Assembly (NCBI GenBank): GCA_029565735.1 | Contig: JAKQNO010000040.1 | Coordinates: 32,962-96,961 of the forward strand | Origin: a bacterium | GTDB taxonomy: Bacteria > Oederibacteriota > PGYV01 | Direction: 5' to 3' | Length of the DNA: 64,000 bases | Part shown: positions 9,741 through 18,755 of the stretch, in pieces | How the letters are laid out: every line of letters begins with the position of its first letter | Position numbering within the stretch: position 1 is the stretch's first letter | Program-made: the position numbers and the translations under genes | Notes under the pieces: generated by a model | Told to the model about the DNA's origin: nothing | Seen by the model: only the letters and a program-made list of their open reading frames with translations | Database searches by the model: none

Positions 9741-11201
9741 TCAGTTGCGCGAAAGCCTTGAAACCGTATCCAGTATATCCATTGCCCTTTTAATCTGCGT
9801 GTCATTTTCAACCGATACGGCCCTGCTTACATTTCTTCCCTTCTGTTTTAAAGCCATCTCCGTTTTAATCCACTTGGCAAGTATTTCATTGTCAGAAGAA
9901 AATTCCTGCGGCTGCACGTCTTCGCCTTTCTGTTTAAGCCATTTCGCAAAATCTTCCATAAGTTTTTCGTCAAAACTTTTCTTAAAGAATACTTTAATAT
10001 CGGATTCGGAAACCTTTGCCCCGTTTTTTTCTTTTTTTGCAGCGTCAATTCCTTCGGGGTTCTTTTTAAGGTAATCGGTTACAAATTCCGTAATCAAACC
10101 TTTTTCCAGAAGGTCAACGGAAAAGGACGAAGCAACCGGATCCTTAATTTCTATGTCCGGCTTGATGCCCACTCCGTGAATTTTATTGCCGTTTGGCGAA
10201 AAATACTGCTGGGTGGTAAGCCTTATTGCCGAATTATCCGAAAGCGGGATTATGGTCTGCACCGAACCTTTGCCGAAAGTATTTGTGCCTATTACCACGG
10301 CCTTGTCGTTATCCTTCAGCGCGCCGGCAAGGATTTCGGAAGCTGACGCGCTTCCTTCATTTACTATTATCACTATGTCTCCCTTAAATTCTATATTGTC
10401 AGAGGATTTGAATTTCTGAAGTTTTTCCTTGTTTCTTCCGGCGGTTGACACAATTACTTTGTCATTCGGAAGAAAAATATCCGACACTTTTATGGCCTGG
10501 TCAAGAAGGCCGCCCGGATTGTTTCTTAAATCAATTATAACTTTCTTAATTTTCTTTTCCCTGAATTCGCCTATCGCGTTTAAAACAACATCCGACGCCT
10601 TGCCCATGAATTCATTAATCCTTATATAACCGTATTTATCATTAATTACAGAATATCTTGCGGTTTCTATTTTAATTACCGCCCTTGTTATCACGTAGTC
10701 TTTTGGCTGCTCCCGCCCCCTTTGCACCGTTATGGTGACCTTAGTGCCGGGCTGTCCGCGCAGTTTGTGAACAGCGTCCATCACTTCAAGGCCGTCCGTG
10801 GTTTCGCCGTCAATGAACATAATTTTGTCGCCCGCCTGAATTCCCGCGTTGGAAGCGGGCGTGTCTTCAATGGGGGCTACAACGGTCAGCTGCCCGTCCT
10901 TGACTGATATTTCAATCCCAAGGCCGCCGAATTCCGCTTTTGTATCTTCGTTCATGTCCTTAAAACTCTGCTGGTCAAGATACTGGGAAAAAGGGTCAAG
11001 GGTCTGCACCATTCCCTTTATCGCGCCGGTAACCAGGTCGTCAGGGCTTGTTTTGTCCTCATCCACGTAACTGTCCTGGACAATGGCGTAAACTTCCATA
11101 AGGGGTTTTAACGCCTCGTAGGCGTCTTTGTCTTTTTTGGCGTACAACGGCATTGCCGTTACCGTAATAAGCAGAATAGCCAGAAGAATATTTTTTTTCA
11201 T
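9741..11201 (-). CDS. S41 family C-terminal processing peptidase with PDZ domain
   Basis: LDPFSQYLDQQSFKDMNEDTKAEFGGLGIEI; PDZ; NEGSASASEILAGALKDNDKAVVIGTNTFGKGSVQT. ATG 11201 with GGAGGT SD preferred over 11225. Confidence 0.93.
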   Translation of the reverse strand: MKKNILLAILLITVTAMPLYAKKDKDAYEALKPLMEVYAIVQDSYVDEDKTSPDDLVTGAIKGMVQTLDPFSQYLDQQSFKDMNEDTKAEFGGLGIEISVKDGQLTVVAPIEDTPASNAGIQAGDKIMFIDGETTDGLEVMDAVHKLRGQPGTKVTITVQRGREQPKDYVITRAVIKIETARYSVINDKYGYIRINEFMGKASDVVLNAIGEFREKKIKKVIIDLRNNPGGLLDQAIKVSDIFLPNDKVIVSTAGRNKEKLQKFKSSDNIEFKGDIVIIVNEGSASASEILAGALKDNDKAVVIGTNTFGKGSVQTIIPLSDNSAIRLTTQQYFSPNGNKIHGVGIKPDIEIKDPVASSFSVDLLEKGLITEFVTDYLKKNPEGIDAAKKEKNGAKVSESDIKVFFKKSFDEKLMEDFAKWLKQKGEDVQPQEFSSDNEILAKWIKTEMALKQKGRNVSRAVSVENDTQIKRAMDILDTVSRLSRN

Positions 11202-11228
11202 GGTATTACCTCCAAAAGCGCGCATATT

Positions 11229-11262
11229 AAAAAAAATCCACAGGTATCAGCCTGTGGTTTAT
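11229..11262 (-). terminator. Rho-independent terminator downstream of nagA
   Basis: Minus strand CCACAGGCTGATACCTGTGGATTTTTTTT. Confidence 0.75.
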
Positions 11263-11328
11263 TTATCTTAACAGAAGGCGCAGCAAATTGCAAATTATTA
11301 AGGGGAAAATGGAATTAAATGGATTTAA

Positions 11329-12483
11329 TCAGGCTATCTTTTTCCCGCCTATCATAACACCAAAAAGCTTCAGATCTTCGTCAATCACGATAAAATCACC
11401 GTAATACCCTTTATCAATAAAACCCGCTTTCTCTTTTATCACGCAAGCGGGATTTAAAGTTGCCATGCGCAGGACATCTTCAAGCGGAAGGTTAAGCCAT
11501 TTCTTCATATTTCTACACATCTGAAGAAGTGATGTATTGCTGCCCATTAACTTCCCTTCGCCGTCATATACTGACCCGTTTTTTACCACAAAATTCCCAA
11601 GCGCGGCGCTGTAATATTTTCCGTCTTTCATCGCATCCATGCCCGCGGAATCCGTTACAAGGACAATCCTTTCCTTTCCAAACAAACGATACGCAATTTC
11701 AACTGCCGCGGGATGCACGTGGTTTCCGTCGGCAATAAGCTCTATTGAAACATCTTTACTGTGAATCAGGGCGCCTAACGGGCCTGTTTCCCTGTGGTGA
11801 AGCCCTTCCATGGCGTTAAACAGATGCGTCACGTGCGTATAGCCGTTTTTAAAAGCTGCCAAAGATTTTTTATAACCCGCGTTGGAATGTCCAAAGGCAA
11901 TTACTGTTTTATTTAAAGCTTCCGCCGCGCGCGTCGCACACGCGTTTTCCGGAGCCGCAGTCATAATCTTAATCCTTCCCCTGAATTTCTTTAACTGCTT
12001 TAATATACTTTCACAATTTGCATCTGTTATATAGCCGCACGAAATCATGCCCCGCTTTTTTTCATTTATAAACGGCCCTTCCAGATACAGCCCGTGAATC
12101 CTTGCGCCTTTCAGATTATCTGAAAAATTCGCAATTACATCAAGGTGGTCGTTTTCGCCTTTCACGGAAAAGAACCCGGTTATAAGCGCGGATGTAACGC
12201 CGGTTTTGGCAAGTGACAAGCTTATTTTTTCAAGCCCTTCTTTTCCTTTAAGTTCGGTTGAATTAATCCCCGCGCCGCCATGTGTATGAATATCCACAAG
12301 GCCTGGCGCAAGTATCCTTCCGCGCAGGTTAATTGATTTGCCCGAATCCGAAGAAAAGTTTCGCGTGAAAGATAATGACGATATTATTCCGTCGGTTCCA
12401 ACTTCTACCGTATTTTCTTTTATAAATTCTTTGCCGTTAAATATCCTTGCGTTTGTTATTATCATTCCGCCCTCCGTAATCAA
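11329..12483 (-). CDS. nagA: N-acetylglucosamine-6-phosphate deacetylase
   Basis: LAPGLVDIHTHGGAG, GLYLEGPFINEKKRG, FGHSNAGY, THLFNAMEGLHHRETG. Confidence 0.95.
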   Translation of the reverse strand: MITEGGMIITNARIFNGKEFIKENTVEVGTDGIISSLSFTRNFSSDSGKSINLRGRILAPGLVDIHTHGGAGINSTELKGKEGLEKISLSLAKTGVTSALITGFFSVKGENDHLDVIANFSDNLKGARIHGLYLEGPFINEKKRGMISCGYITDANCESILKQLKKFRGRIKIMTAAPENACATRAAEALNKTVIAFGHSNAGYKKSLAAFKNGYTHVTHLFNAMEGLHHRETGPLGALIHSKDVSIELIADGNHVHPAAVEIAYRLFGKERIVLVTDSAGMDAMKDGKYYSAALGNFVVKNGSVYDGEGKLMGSNTSLLQMCRNMKKWLNLPLEDVLRMATLNPACVIKEKAGFIDKGYYGDFIVIDEDLKLFGVMIGGKKIA

Positions 12484-12523
12484 TATAATTATATTTTATT
12501 AAAGGCAAAATGCAAGCAATAAA

Positions 12524-12563
12524 GACGGAGGGACAGATGGACGGATGCACAGAGGGACGGAAG
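12524..12563 (+). repeat. Octanucleotide array (GA-rich family)
   Basis: GACGGAGG/GACAGATG/GACGGATG/CACAGAGG/GACGGAAG. Confidence 0.8.
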
Positions 12564-12573
12564 TAAAACCATT

Positions 12574-12778
12574 ACAGGGATTGGGTGTGTTTTTTCAGTG
12601 CGTGCCGACCTAATCTACTGTTTATGTGGCAGGGGCTGTTTAATGCCGCGGCGGCATATTCGTATGTGCCGCGGGTTCCCGATTGCCAATGAATTAACAT
12701 GCCTGATGATTTCAAGTTTATTTGGATACAAACATACCAATTTGAGGCGCGTACTGAAAAAATATACCCAAGCCCTGT
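12574..12778 (+). repeat. Core element copy B (205 bp)
   Basis: ACAGGGATTGGGTGTGTTTTTTCAGTGCGTGCC ... GGCGCGTACTGAAAAAATATACCCAAGCCCTGT, inverted termini. Confidence 0.9.
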
Positions 12779-12780
12779 AA

Positions 12781-12812
12781 AACAGATGGACGGATGCACA
12801 GAGGGACGGAAG
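12781..12812 (+). repeat. Octanucleotide array (GA-rich family)
   Basis: AACAGATG/GACGGATG/CACAGAGG/GACGGAAG. Confidence 0.75.
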
Positions 12813-12822
12813 TAAAACCAAT

Positions 12823-13027
12823 ACAGGGATTGGGTGTGTTTTTTCAGTGCGTGCCGACCTAACCTACTGTTTATGCGGCAGGGGCTGTTTAATGCCGCGA
12901 CGGCATATTCGTATGTGCCGCGAGTTCCCGATTGCCAATGAATTAACATGCCTGATGATTTCAAGTTTATTTGGATACAAACATACCAATTTGAGGCGCG
13001 TACTGAAAAAATATACCCAAGCCCTGT
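12823..13027 (+). repeat. Core element copy C (205 bp), tandem duplicate of copy B
   Basis: Offset 249 bp from copy B, differing at only a few positions. Confidence 0.9.
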
Positions 13028-13030
13028 AAA

Positions 13031-13070
13031 ACAGAGGGACGGATGCACGAAGGGACAGAGGGACAGAAGT
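13031..13070 (+). repeat. Octanucleotide array (GA-rich family)
   Basis: ACAGAGGG/ACGGATGC/ACGAAGGG/ACAGAGGG/ACAGAAGT. Confidence 0.75.
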
Positions 13071-13086
13071 AAAAACAAATCTAAAT

Positions 13087-13120
13087 CAACTACCGCGGGC
13101 TGAAGACCCGCGTCTACCAC
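13087..13120 (+). repeat. GC-hairpin module
   Basis: CAACTACCGCGGGCTGAAGACCCGCGTCTACCAC. Confidence 0.75.
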
Positions 13121-13127
13121 TGCTAAA

Positions 13128-13183
13128 CCAAGCTGCTGAACATCCAATCCTCCAAGCATCTAATCCTCTAATCATCCGGCTAA
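13128..13183 (+). repeat. Octanucleotide array, CCAATCCT family
   Basis: CCAAGCTG/CTGAACAT/CCAATCCT/CCAAGCAT/CTAATCCT/CTAATCAT/CCGGCTAA. Confidence 0.7.
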
Positions 13184-13198
13184 AACACCAATTTCTCA

Positions 13199-13226
13199 TT
13201 GACTTTACACGCCTTTACTGTAAAAT
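13199..13226 (+). promoter_or_regulatory. Candidate sigma70-type promoter for the 13260 gene
   Basis: TTGACT-16 bp-TAAAAT, about 35 bp upstream of the ATG; AAGGAGG SD follows. Confidence 0.5.
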
Positions 13227-13259
13227 CTTAAATAGTTTTAACATCAAAGGAGGAATTAA

Positions 13260-13781
13260 ATGAAAATTAAAACACTATTTATTGCTATCCTGTTGTCCCT
13301 TGCCTGTGTTGCGGCATACGCAACGCCTACAGAGACAGAGACCGTAACAGAGACCGCTACGGAAACAGTTACGGCAACAAACACGGAAACAGTAACTGAG
13401 ACAGTCACAGAAACAAATACACCGGACTGGACAGCCACTGAATCGCCTACAATTACCCCCACTTCCACAATCACAATGACCGCCACAAACACGCCTACAC
13501 CGCAGCCCAAGGTTTTCGCTTATCCAAACCCGGCTTATTCCGGTTTTGTGACAATTGCCTACCCTATTGAAGAAAGCAAAACCGCAAAACAGGTTGAAAT
13601 TATACTTTACGGTACTGACGGCGAAGAAACAGGAACAGTGACAGACAACACGCCAAACGGATACACGCGCTTTGACATTTCCAAAATGGCGCGCGGAATT
13701 TACTTTTATCAGACAGTCATATATTACACAGACGGCACCAAAACGGTAAAAAAGCACGAAAAATTCGCCGTGGTTAAATAA
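13260..13781 (+). CDS. Secreted protein with (TETV)n linker and C-terminal T9SS-sorting/FlgD-Ig-like domain
   Basis: Signal peptide MKIKTLFIAILLSLACVAAYA; TETETVTETATETVTATNTETVTETVTET; VFAYPNPAYSGFVTIAYPIEE...GIYFYQTVIYYTDGTKTVKKHEKFAVVK. Confidence 0.75.
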   Translation: MKIKTLFIAILLSLACVAAYATPTETETVTETATETVTATNTETVTETVTETNTPDWTATESPTITPTSTITMTATNTPTPQPKVFAYPNPAYSGFVTIAYPIEESKTAKQVEIILYGTDGEETGTVTDNTPNGYTRFDISKMARGIYFYQTVIYYTDGTKTVKKHEKFAVVK

Positions 13782-13793
13782 GGAGGCGCGCAC

Positions 13794-14732
13794 ATGAAAA
13801 AAACAACAATACTTTTAACAGCCCTTTTGTTCATATCAGCCGCCTGCTTTGCGGCGGACGCGGAAATGAAAAACACCTCTTCAGTTTCCGGAAGGTACCT
13901 TGATTTTTACGCGGGAGCAGCCGGTTCGGCCATGGCAGGCGCTTATATCGGGTCATGCGATGACGCGTCTTCGGTTTTCTGGAATCCCGCAGGCCTTGCT
14001 TCAATGAGAAACACGGACAGAAAATGGGACATGTTTTTCTCCCATAACGTATGGCTTATGGATATGATGATGGACCACCTGTCAGCCGCCGGAAATTTCG
14101 GTAAGTTTGGATATGCGGCGCTGGGTATAGGATATTTTAACGCCGGCGAAATGAAAAAATACGATATTGACGCCGAAAACAATTACATAGCAGCCGGCTC
14201 TTTTTCCCCTTACGCCGTCACAGCTTCGCTTTCCTATTCAAACTCGCTTGAAAAAAACATAGACTTTGGCGCCACTTTAAAATATATACTGGACACCATT
14301 GACGGAAGCGCAATTTCAACCGCCGCCCTTGACCTTGGGCTGCGTTATTTCACACCGTTAAACGGCCTTTCTGTTAACCTGCTTGCAAGAAATTTTGCCG
14401 GCACGCTTGGCGGCAGCATACTTCCGAAAGGCATTGTGTTGGGCGCTTTCTATACAATAGATTTGGCGGATTATAATTTAAGCGCTGAATATAACCTTGT
14501 GGGCAAAGTTAACAACAATCCCGTTCACAGGGCCGGCATTAACATCAAAACGCCTTATCTTGTATCTGTCCGCGCGGGATATCAGACAGATAACACCGGC
14601 GTCACAACAGGTTTTAAAGGGCTGACCGCGGGAATAGGACTTAACATTGAAAGCAAATACGTTGACTTTTCATACGAACCTTACGGAGAGCTTGGCAATT
14701 CATTTAAAGTGTCTTTGGGCGGGGCTTTTTAA
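13794..14732 (+). CDS. PorV/PorQ family outer membrane protein
   Basis: Signal peptide; GAAGSAMAGAYIGSCDDASSVFWNPAGLASM; beta-barrel pattern. Confidence 0.85.
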   Translation: MKKTTILLTALLFISAACFAADAEMKNTSSVSGRYLDFYAGAAGSAMAGAYIGSCDDASSVFWNPAGLASMRNTDRKWDMFFSHNVWLMDMMMDHLSAAGNFGKFGYAALGIGYFNAGEMKKYDIDAENNYIAAGSFSPYAVTASLSYSNSLEKNIDFGATLKYILDTIDGSAISTAALDLGLRYFTPLNGLSVNLLARNFAGTLGGSILPKGIVLGAFYTIDLADYNLSAEYNLVGKVNNNPVHRAGINIKTPYLVSVRAGYQTDNTGVTTGFKGLTAGIGLNIESKYVDFSYEPYGELGNSFKVSLGGAF

Positions 14733-14794
14733 TTATAAAGGATTAAGCTATAGGCAATTAAGCAGAAGCGAAAGATAGAAAGACGTTCTTCAAC

Positions 14795-15030
14795 CTTATG
14801 CTTATCTGCCTATAGCTTAATTACTTATTCTTTCTGTTTATTCTTTCCGCTTATGCTTATCTGCCTATAGCTTAATTGCTTATTCTTTCTTTTTATTCTT
14901 TCCGCTTATGCTTATCTGCTTATAGCTTAATTGCTTATTCTTTCTGTTTATTCTTACCGCTTATGCTTATCTGCCTATAGCTTAATTGCTTATTTTTACT
15001 CTTATGCTTATCTGCCTATAGCTTAATACA
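14795..15030 (+). repeat. 55-bp tandem repeat array (four 55-bp periods plus a shortened last unit)
   Basis: CTTATGCTTATCTGCCTATAGCTTAAT starts at 14795, 14850, 14905, 14960, 15001. Confidence 0.9.
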
Positions 15031-16401
15031 CTATTCTTCCGGCAGGTTTATCCCGTACTCTTTCATCTTTCTCCACAGCGTTGACCTTGAAATACCAAGG
15101 GCTTTTGCAGCTTTGGTGTGGTTCTGCGAGTATTTTGAAAGCGCTTTTAATATATAACTTTTTTCCGCTGCCGCAAGGTTTAGTTCGCGGTCAGAACCGT
15201 CAGTTGTTTCCCCTTCAGGCGCGGGCGCTGAAAGCTTTTTAAAAGGCGATATTCCCTGCAAAGTTACCGGAAGGTCCGCGGCCGTGATAATATCGGACGG
15301 CGCCATTGCAAACGCATGCTGGACAATATTGTCAAGTTCCCTTACGTTTCCCGGATATTCATAATTTAAAAGCGCGGCGCGCGCGTTGGCGTCTATCCCC
15401 ACTATGTTGCGCCGTTCCGCCTTATTGTATTTTTCTATAAAGAACCTTAACAGGTAAGGTATATCTTCCACCCGTTCCCTTAAAGGCGGAATGTGTATAT
15501 GAATTACATTAAGCCTGAAAAACAAATCTTCCCTGAAAGTTTTTTCCTTTATGGATTTTAAAAGTTCCTGATTTGTCGCGGCAATAACCCTGATATTAAC
15601 GGTCTTTGAAGCTTCATCACCAAGCCGCCTTAAGTCGCCGTTTTCAAGCACGCGCAATAACTTTGCCTGCAGCCCCATGCTTAAGTCGCCTATTTCATCA
15701 AGAAAAAGCGTGCCTCCGTCGGCAAGTTCTATTAGCCCTTTTTTATCAGATGACGCGCCTGTAAACGCGCCCTTTCTGTATCCAAACAATTCCGATTCAA
15801 GCAGGTTTTCCGGTATGGCGGCGGAATTAACCGCGATAAAAGGTTTTGTAGCCCTTCTGCTAAGTTCATAAACCGCCCTTGCTATAAGTTCCTTACCTGT
15901 CCCGGTTTCGCCTGTTATCAGTATATTGCTTTCGTTCTTTGCGACTTTTTTTACGACAGCCATTACTTTTCTTATCTTGTCGCTTTTGCCCACAAAGCGC
16001 CCTTCAAAATAGTCCGGCTCGTTATCCTGTGAAATCTCAGCAACAGACACCGCGGCAGACCGTTCAAGAAGGAATTTAAGTTCATTTAAATTTACCGGTT
16101 TTAAAATATAATCAAAACCCTCGGACGACGCGCTTTTAATTACCCTGTCAAGCTGCTCGCGCGAACATACAAGAATAAGCCTCATTCCGGGATGGCGTTC
16201 TTTGATGAATTTTATGATGTTCAGTTCAAGCTCATTGGCGATGTCGCTGTCTATAATCAGCATATCAAAACCGGCTTTAAGCTTGCCTATCAGGGACGCG
16301 GAATCAGTGACAATGTAAGGCTGGTATGAATTATCTTCAAGATAATTGTTAATCCTTATCGCGTCTTCCCTGTCGGTAAGAGCGAGAAGTATCTTGTTCA
16401 T
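15031..16401 (-). CDS. Sigma-54-dependent response regulator (NtrC family)
   Basis: Receiver-like N-term; GETGTGKELIARAVYELS, ESELFGYRKGAFTGA, GGTLFLDEIGDL; C-term Fis-type HTH. Confidence 0.93.
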   Translation of the reverse strand: MNKILLALTDREDAIRINNYLEDNSYQPYIVTDSASLIGKLKAGFDMLIIDSDIANELELNIIKFIKERHPGMRLILVCSREQLDRVIKSASSEGFDYILKPVNLNELKFLLERSAAVSVAEISQDNEPDYFEGRFVGKSDKIRKVMAVVKKVAKNESNILITGETGTGKELIARAVYELSRRATKPFIAVNSAAIPENLLESELFGYRKGAFTGASSDKKGLIELADGGTLFLDEIGDLSMGLQAKLLRVLENGDLRRLGDEASKTVNIRVIAATNQELLKSIKEKTFREDLFFRLNVIHIHIPPLRERVEDIPYLLRFFIEKYNKAERRNIVGIDANARAALLNYEYPGNVRELDNIVQHAFAMAPSDIITAADLPVTLQGISPFKKLSAPAPEGETTDGSDRELNLAAAEKSYILKALSKYSQNHTKAAKALGISRSTLWRKMKEYGINLPEE

Positions 16402-18752
16402 TGTCCTGTCTGTTCTCCTTTAATTTTTTTATATAAGTCCCATAATGCTTTGCTCTGCGGAAAGGCCTTAATGCCTGTTTCCAGTTCTAAAAGCGCCTGC
16501 TTCTCATTCCCGCTTTCATTTAACGCAATTGCAAGGTAAAGTATGGCATTTTCACTAACCGTCTCATTATTAGACTGTCCAAAACACTCAATTGCCTTTT
16601 GATAATCTTTTGTTTTAAAATGAAACACTCCTAAATTCATGTATATTATATCTGTTTTAAACTTGTTTTCAAGTAAAAAATCATACAATTCCCGGGCGCG
16701 GATGAATTCATTTTTCTGCAGATACTGATTTGCTTTGTTAAAAGCGTAATCATTCATCTGGTAATCGTTCAGCGAAGCAAGCGCATTAATACCCCTGCTT
16801 ACCGGTTCTGAATTACCGCCTCTTTCCCTGGACTTAATAAAAGCATCCTGCGCCTCTTTTAAAAATCCCCTGTCATAAAGCAATAACCCAAGCCTTTCGT
16901 ACGCGGACGCAAAATCAGTATTTTTAAGCGCGGCCAACCGCAGATACTTTATTTCATTATCCGTATCATTTAACTGCGCGTACGCAAGCGATGTGTTGTA
17001 ATAAATATTGCCTTCAGGTTTGTCTATCGGAAAATTCATCGCCCTTACATAAAGTTCCGCTGCCTGTTTTGGATAACCCGCTGTCAAAAGCGCATTGGCC
17101 TGGTTCACCATAGATACCGGATACCAGCCAATAAGGTCGTAATTATTTTTATGTTCTTTTGTGAATTTTTCAAATATGCCCCTGTATGAATACATGTCAT
17201 ATACAGCGGGAGAATAAATCTTTCCCGCGCCGTTTAACCTTATTAACAGCCCTTTTGGCGCCGGAGCGTACATCTGCATATACGCGTCAAGCCTTGGAAG
17301 AAAAGCGCTTCTGTACGCAGGTATGGAATTATAATAATACCCTATTATATTGTTTACATTTTTTTCGGTTTCAAACGGCTTCATGGGGATGTCATCATAT
17401 TTTTTTATAAAATCGTCAATACCCCAGTCAAAAATTAAAAATGACGCGGTGGCAAAAATTACATCGCGCCTTCTTTTTTCTATTTCCTGTATATAGTAAA
17501 CCGGCATAAGGTTATAGTCGCCGTCAGCCGCATAAAGCGAGCCGGCTTCCATTGTTTTCAGCAGGTTGTAACCGTAATCGTATGAAAGATAATCATTTAT
17601 GTGGTTGTTTTTGGTAAAGTTCTGATGAAACATCAGCGCGGCTGCGGCAAGCGCTGCAAGGTACGCGCCACGTACAAAAATTTTTTTATTTTTCAAAAGC
17701 GTGAACGTAAACGCCGCGCCGGCTGCGGCAAAAAGCCCTATTATATACTCCGCGGGCATAATGAAAATCTGTATAAGCCATTTTACGCCTTCCAGCGTCC
17801 TGTTGTAAAAAACAACAACCAGAATTATTAAAGCCGACATTGACAGCAGAAGCGTGTTAAGCCTGCGCGAATAAGCGCGGACAGCTGCAATTCCCGGGAT
17901 TAAAAACAGCCACAGCCATCCAAAATTCGTAAAAAACAGTTTTAAAAACTCCATTATCTGATACTTATAAACATCCCAGGTGGCATCCACCGGGCCAAGA
18001 TAAGCTTTTCTTAACACAACCCAGATAAAATTTTTAAGATTTGAAGGGTCTCCCCAGTTTAAGGCAGGGTCAGCCGACGCGCGTATAAACATATAAAGAT
18101 AAGGGGTTAATCCGATTATGAAAAATAACAGGCAGAAAAAAACATTTTTAAGGGATGCTTTTTTGATATGCATTAAATAAACTGCCGCCAAAGCTGGCGC
18201 AAGCACTATCATGCTTGGCCAGTGGTTGGCAAGCGAAAGGCCGTAAATAAAAGAGATAAAATACAGCCGCCCCGGTTCAAACCTTTCCAGCAGCTCCATG
18301 ACGCTCCATATAATAAGCGCCAGGAACAAAAGGTTTAACATATAAATTCCGCCCTTGGCTTCTGTCCCCTGGTTCCATATCATATATGAAAACATTATTA
18401 CAGCGGCGCTTATGGCGGAAAGTACGGTTTCATCTTTTTTTGTTATCCTTTTTAACAGCTTCTTTAATATCATAAGCGTCATAAAAAAAACGCATAGCGA
18501 CAGGAATACGGAATATAGGTTTATCCTGAAAGCCGGGTTTGCCGCTGGTATGTATGAAAATATTTTAGCGGTCACAGCGTGCAGCGGATACCCCGGCGGG
18601 TGGCCTATTCCAAGCGTGCAGGCAGCGGCGGATGTTTCAGGAGAGTCGTTGTTTTTAAATACAGGATTCATTGTATGCAGATATACAAAGACAACCATAA
18701 AAAATGACAGTGCTATTGCCGCATAACCCCTGATTTTTCCCCAATCCCGCAT
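16398..18752 (-). CDS. DUF2723-type membrane glycosyltransferase with C-terminal TPR repeats
   Basis: NNDSPETSAAACTLGIGHPPGYPLHAV near the N-terminus; multiple TM segments; TPR region. Confidence 0.85.
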   Translation of the reverse strand: MRDWGKIRGYAAIALSFFMVVFVYLHTMNPVFKNNDSPETSAAACTLGIGHPPGYPLHAVTAKIFSYIPAANPAFRINLYSVFLSLCVFFMTLMILKKLLKRITKKDETVLSAISAAVIMFSYMIWNQGTEAKGGIYMLNLLFLALIIWSVMELLERFEPGRLYFISFIYGLSLANHWPSMIVLAPALAAVYLMHIKKASLKNVFFCLLFFIIGLTPYLYMFIRASADPALNWGDPSNLKNFIWVVLRKAYLGPVDATWDVYKYQIMEFLKLFFTNFGWLWLFLIPGIAAVRAYSRRLNTLLLSMSALIILVVVFYNRTLEGVKWLIQIFIMPAEYIIGLFAAAGAAFTFTLLKNKKIFVRGAYLAALAAAALMFHQNFTKNNHINDYLSYDYGYNLLKTMEAGSLYAADGDYNLMPVYYIQEIEKRRRDVIFATASFLIFDWGIDDFIKKYDDIPMKPFETEKNVNNIIGYYYNSIPAYRSAFLPRLDAYMQMYAPAPKGLLIRLNGAGKIYSPAVYDMYSYRGIFEKFTKEHKNNYDLIGWYPVSMVNQANALLTAGYPKQAAELYVRAMNFPIDKPEGNIYYNTSLAYAQLNDTDNEIKYLRLAALKNTDFASAYERLGLLLYDRGFLKEAQDAFIKSRERGGNSEPVSRGINALASLNDYQMNDYAFNKANQYLQKNEFIRARELYDFLLENKFKTDIIYMNLGVFHFKTKDYQKAIECFGQSNNETVSENAILYLAIALNESGNEKQALLELETGIKAFPQSKALWDLYKKIKGEQTGQ

Positions 18753-18755
18753 GCT

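Noticed and set aside
12572-13159. ORFs of 195, 68 and 60 aa in the repeat region
   Set aside because: They translate the repeats themselves, the same peptide appears in both tandem copies, and no start signals were seen.
13256-13510. Minus-strand ORF rich in VxV (VAVTVSVAVSVTVSVSV)
   Set aside because: Antisense of the (TETV)n coding repeat in the real plus-strand gene; no independent evidence.
14795-15030. CRISPR-like appearance of the 27-bp core separated by ~28-bp stretches
   Set aside because: The intervening stretches are near-identical, so this is an ordinary 55-bp tandem repeat; no cas genes are nearby.
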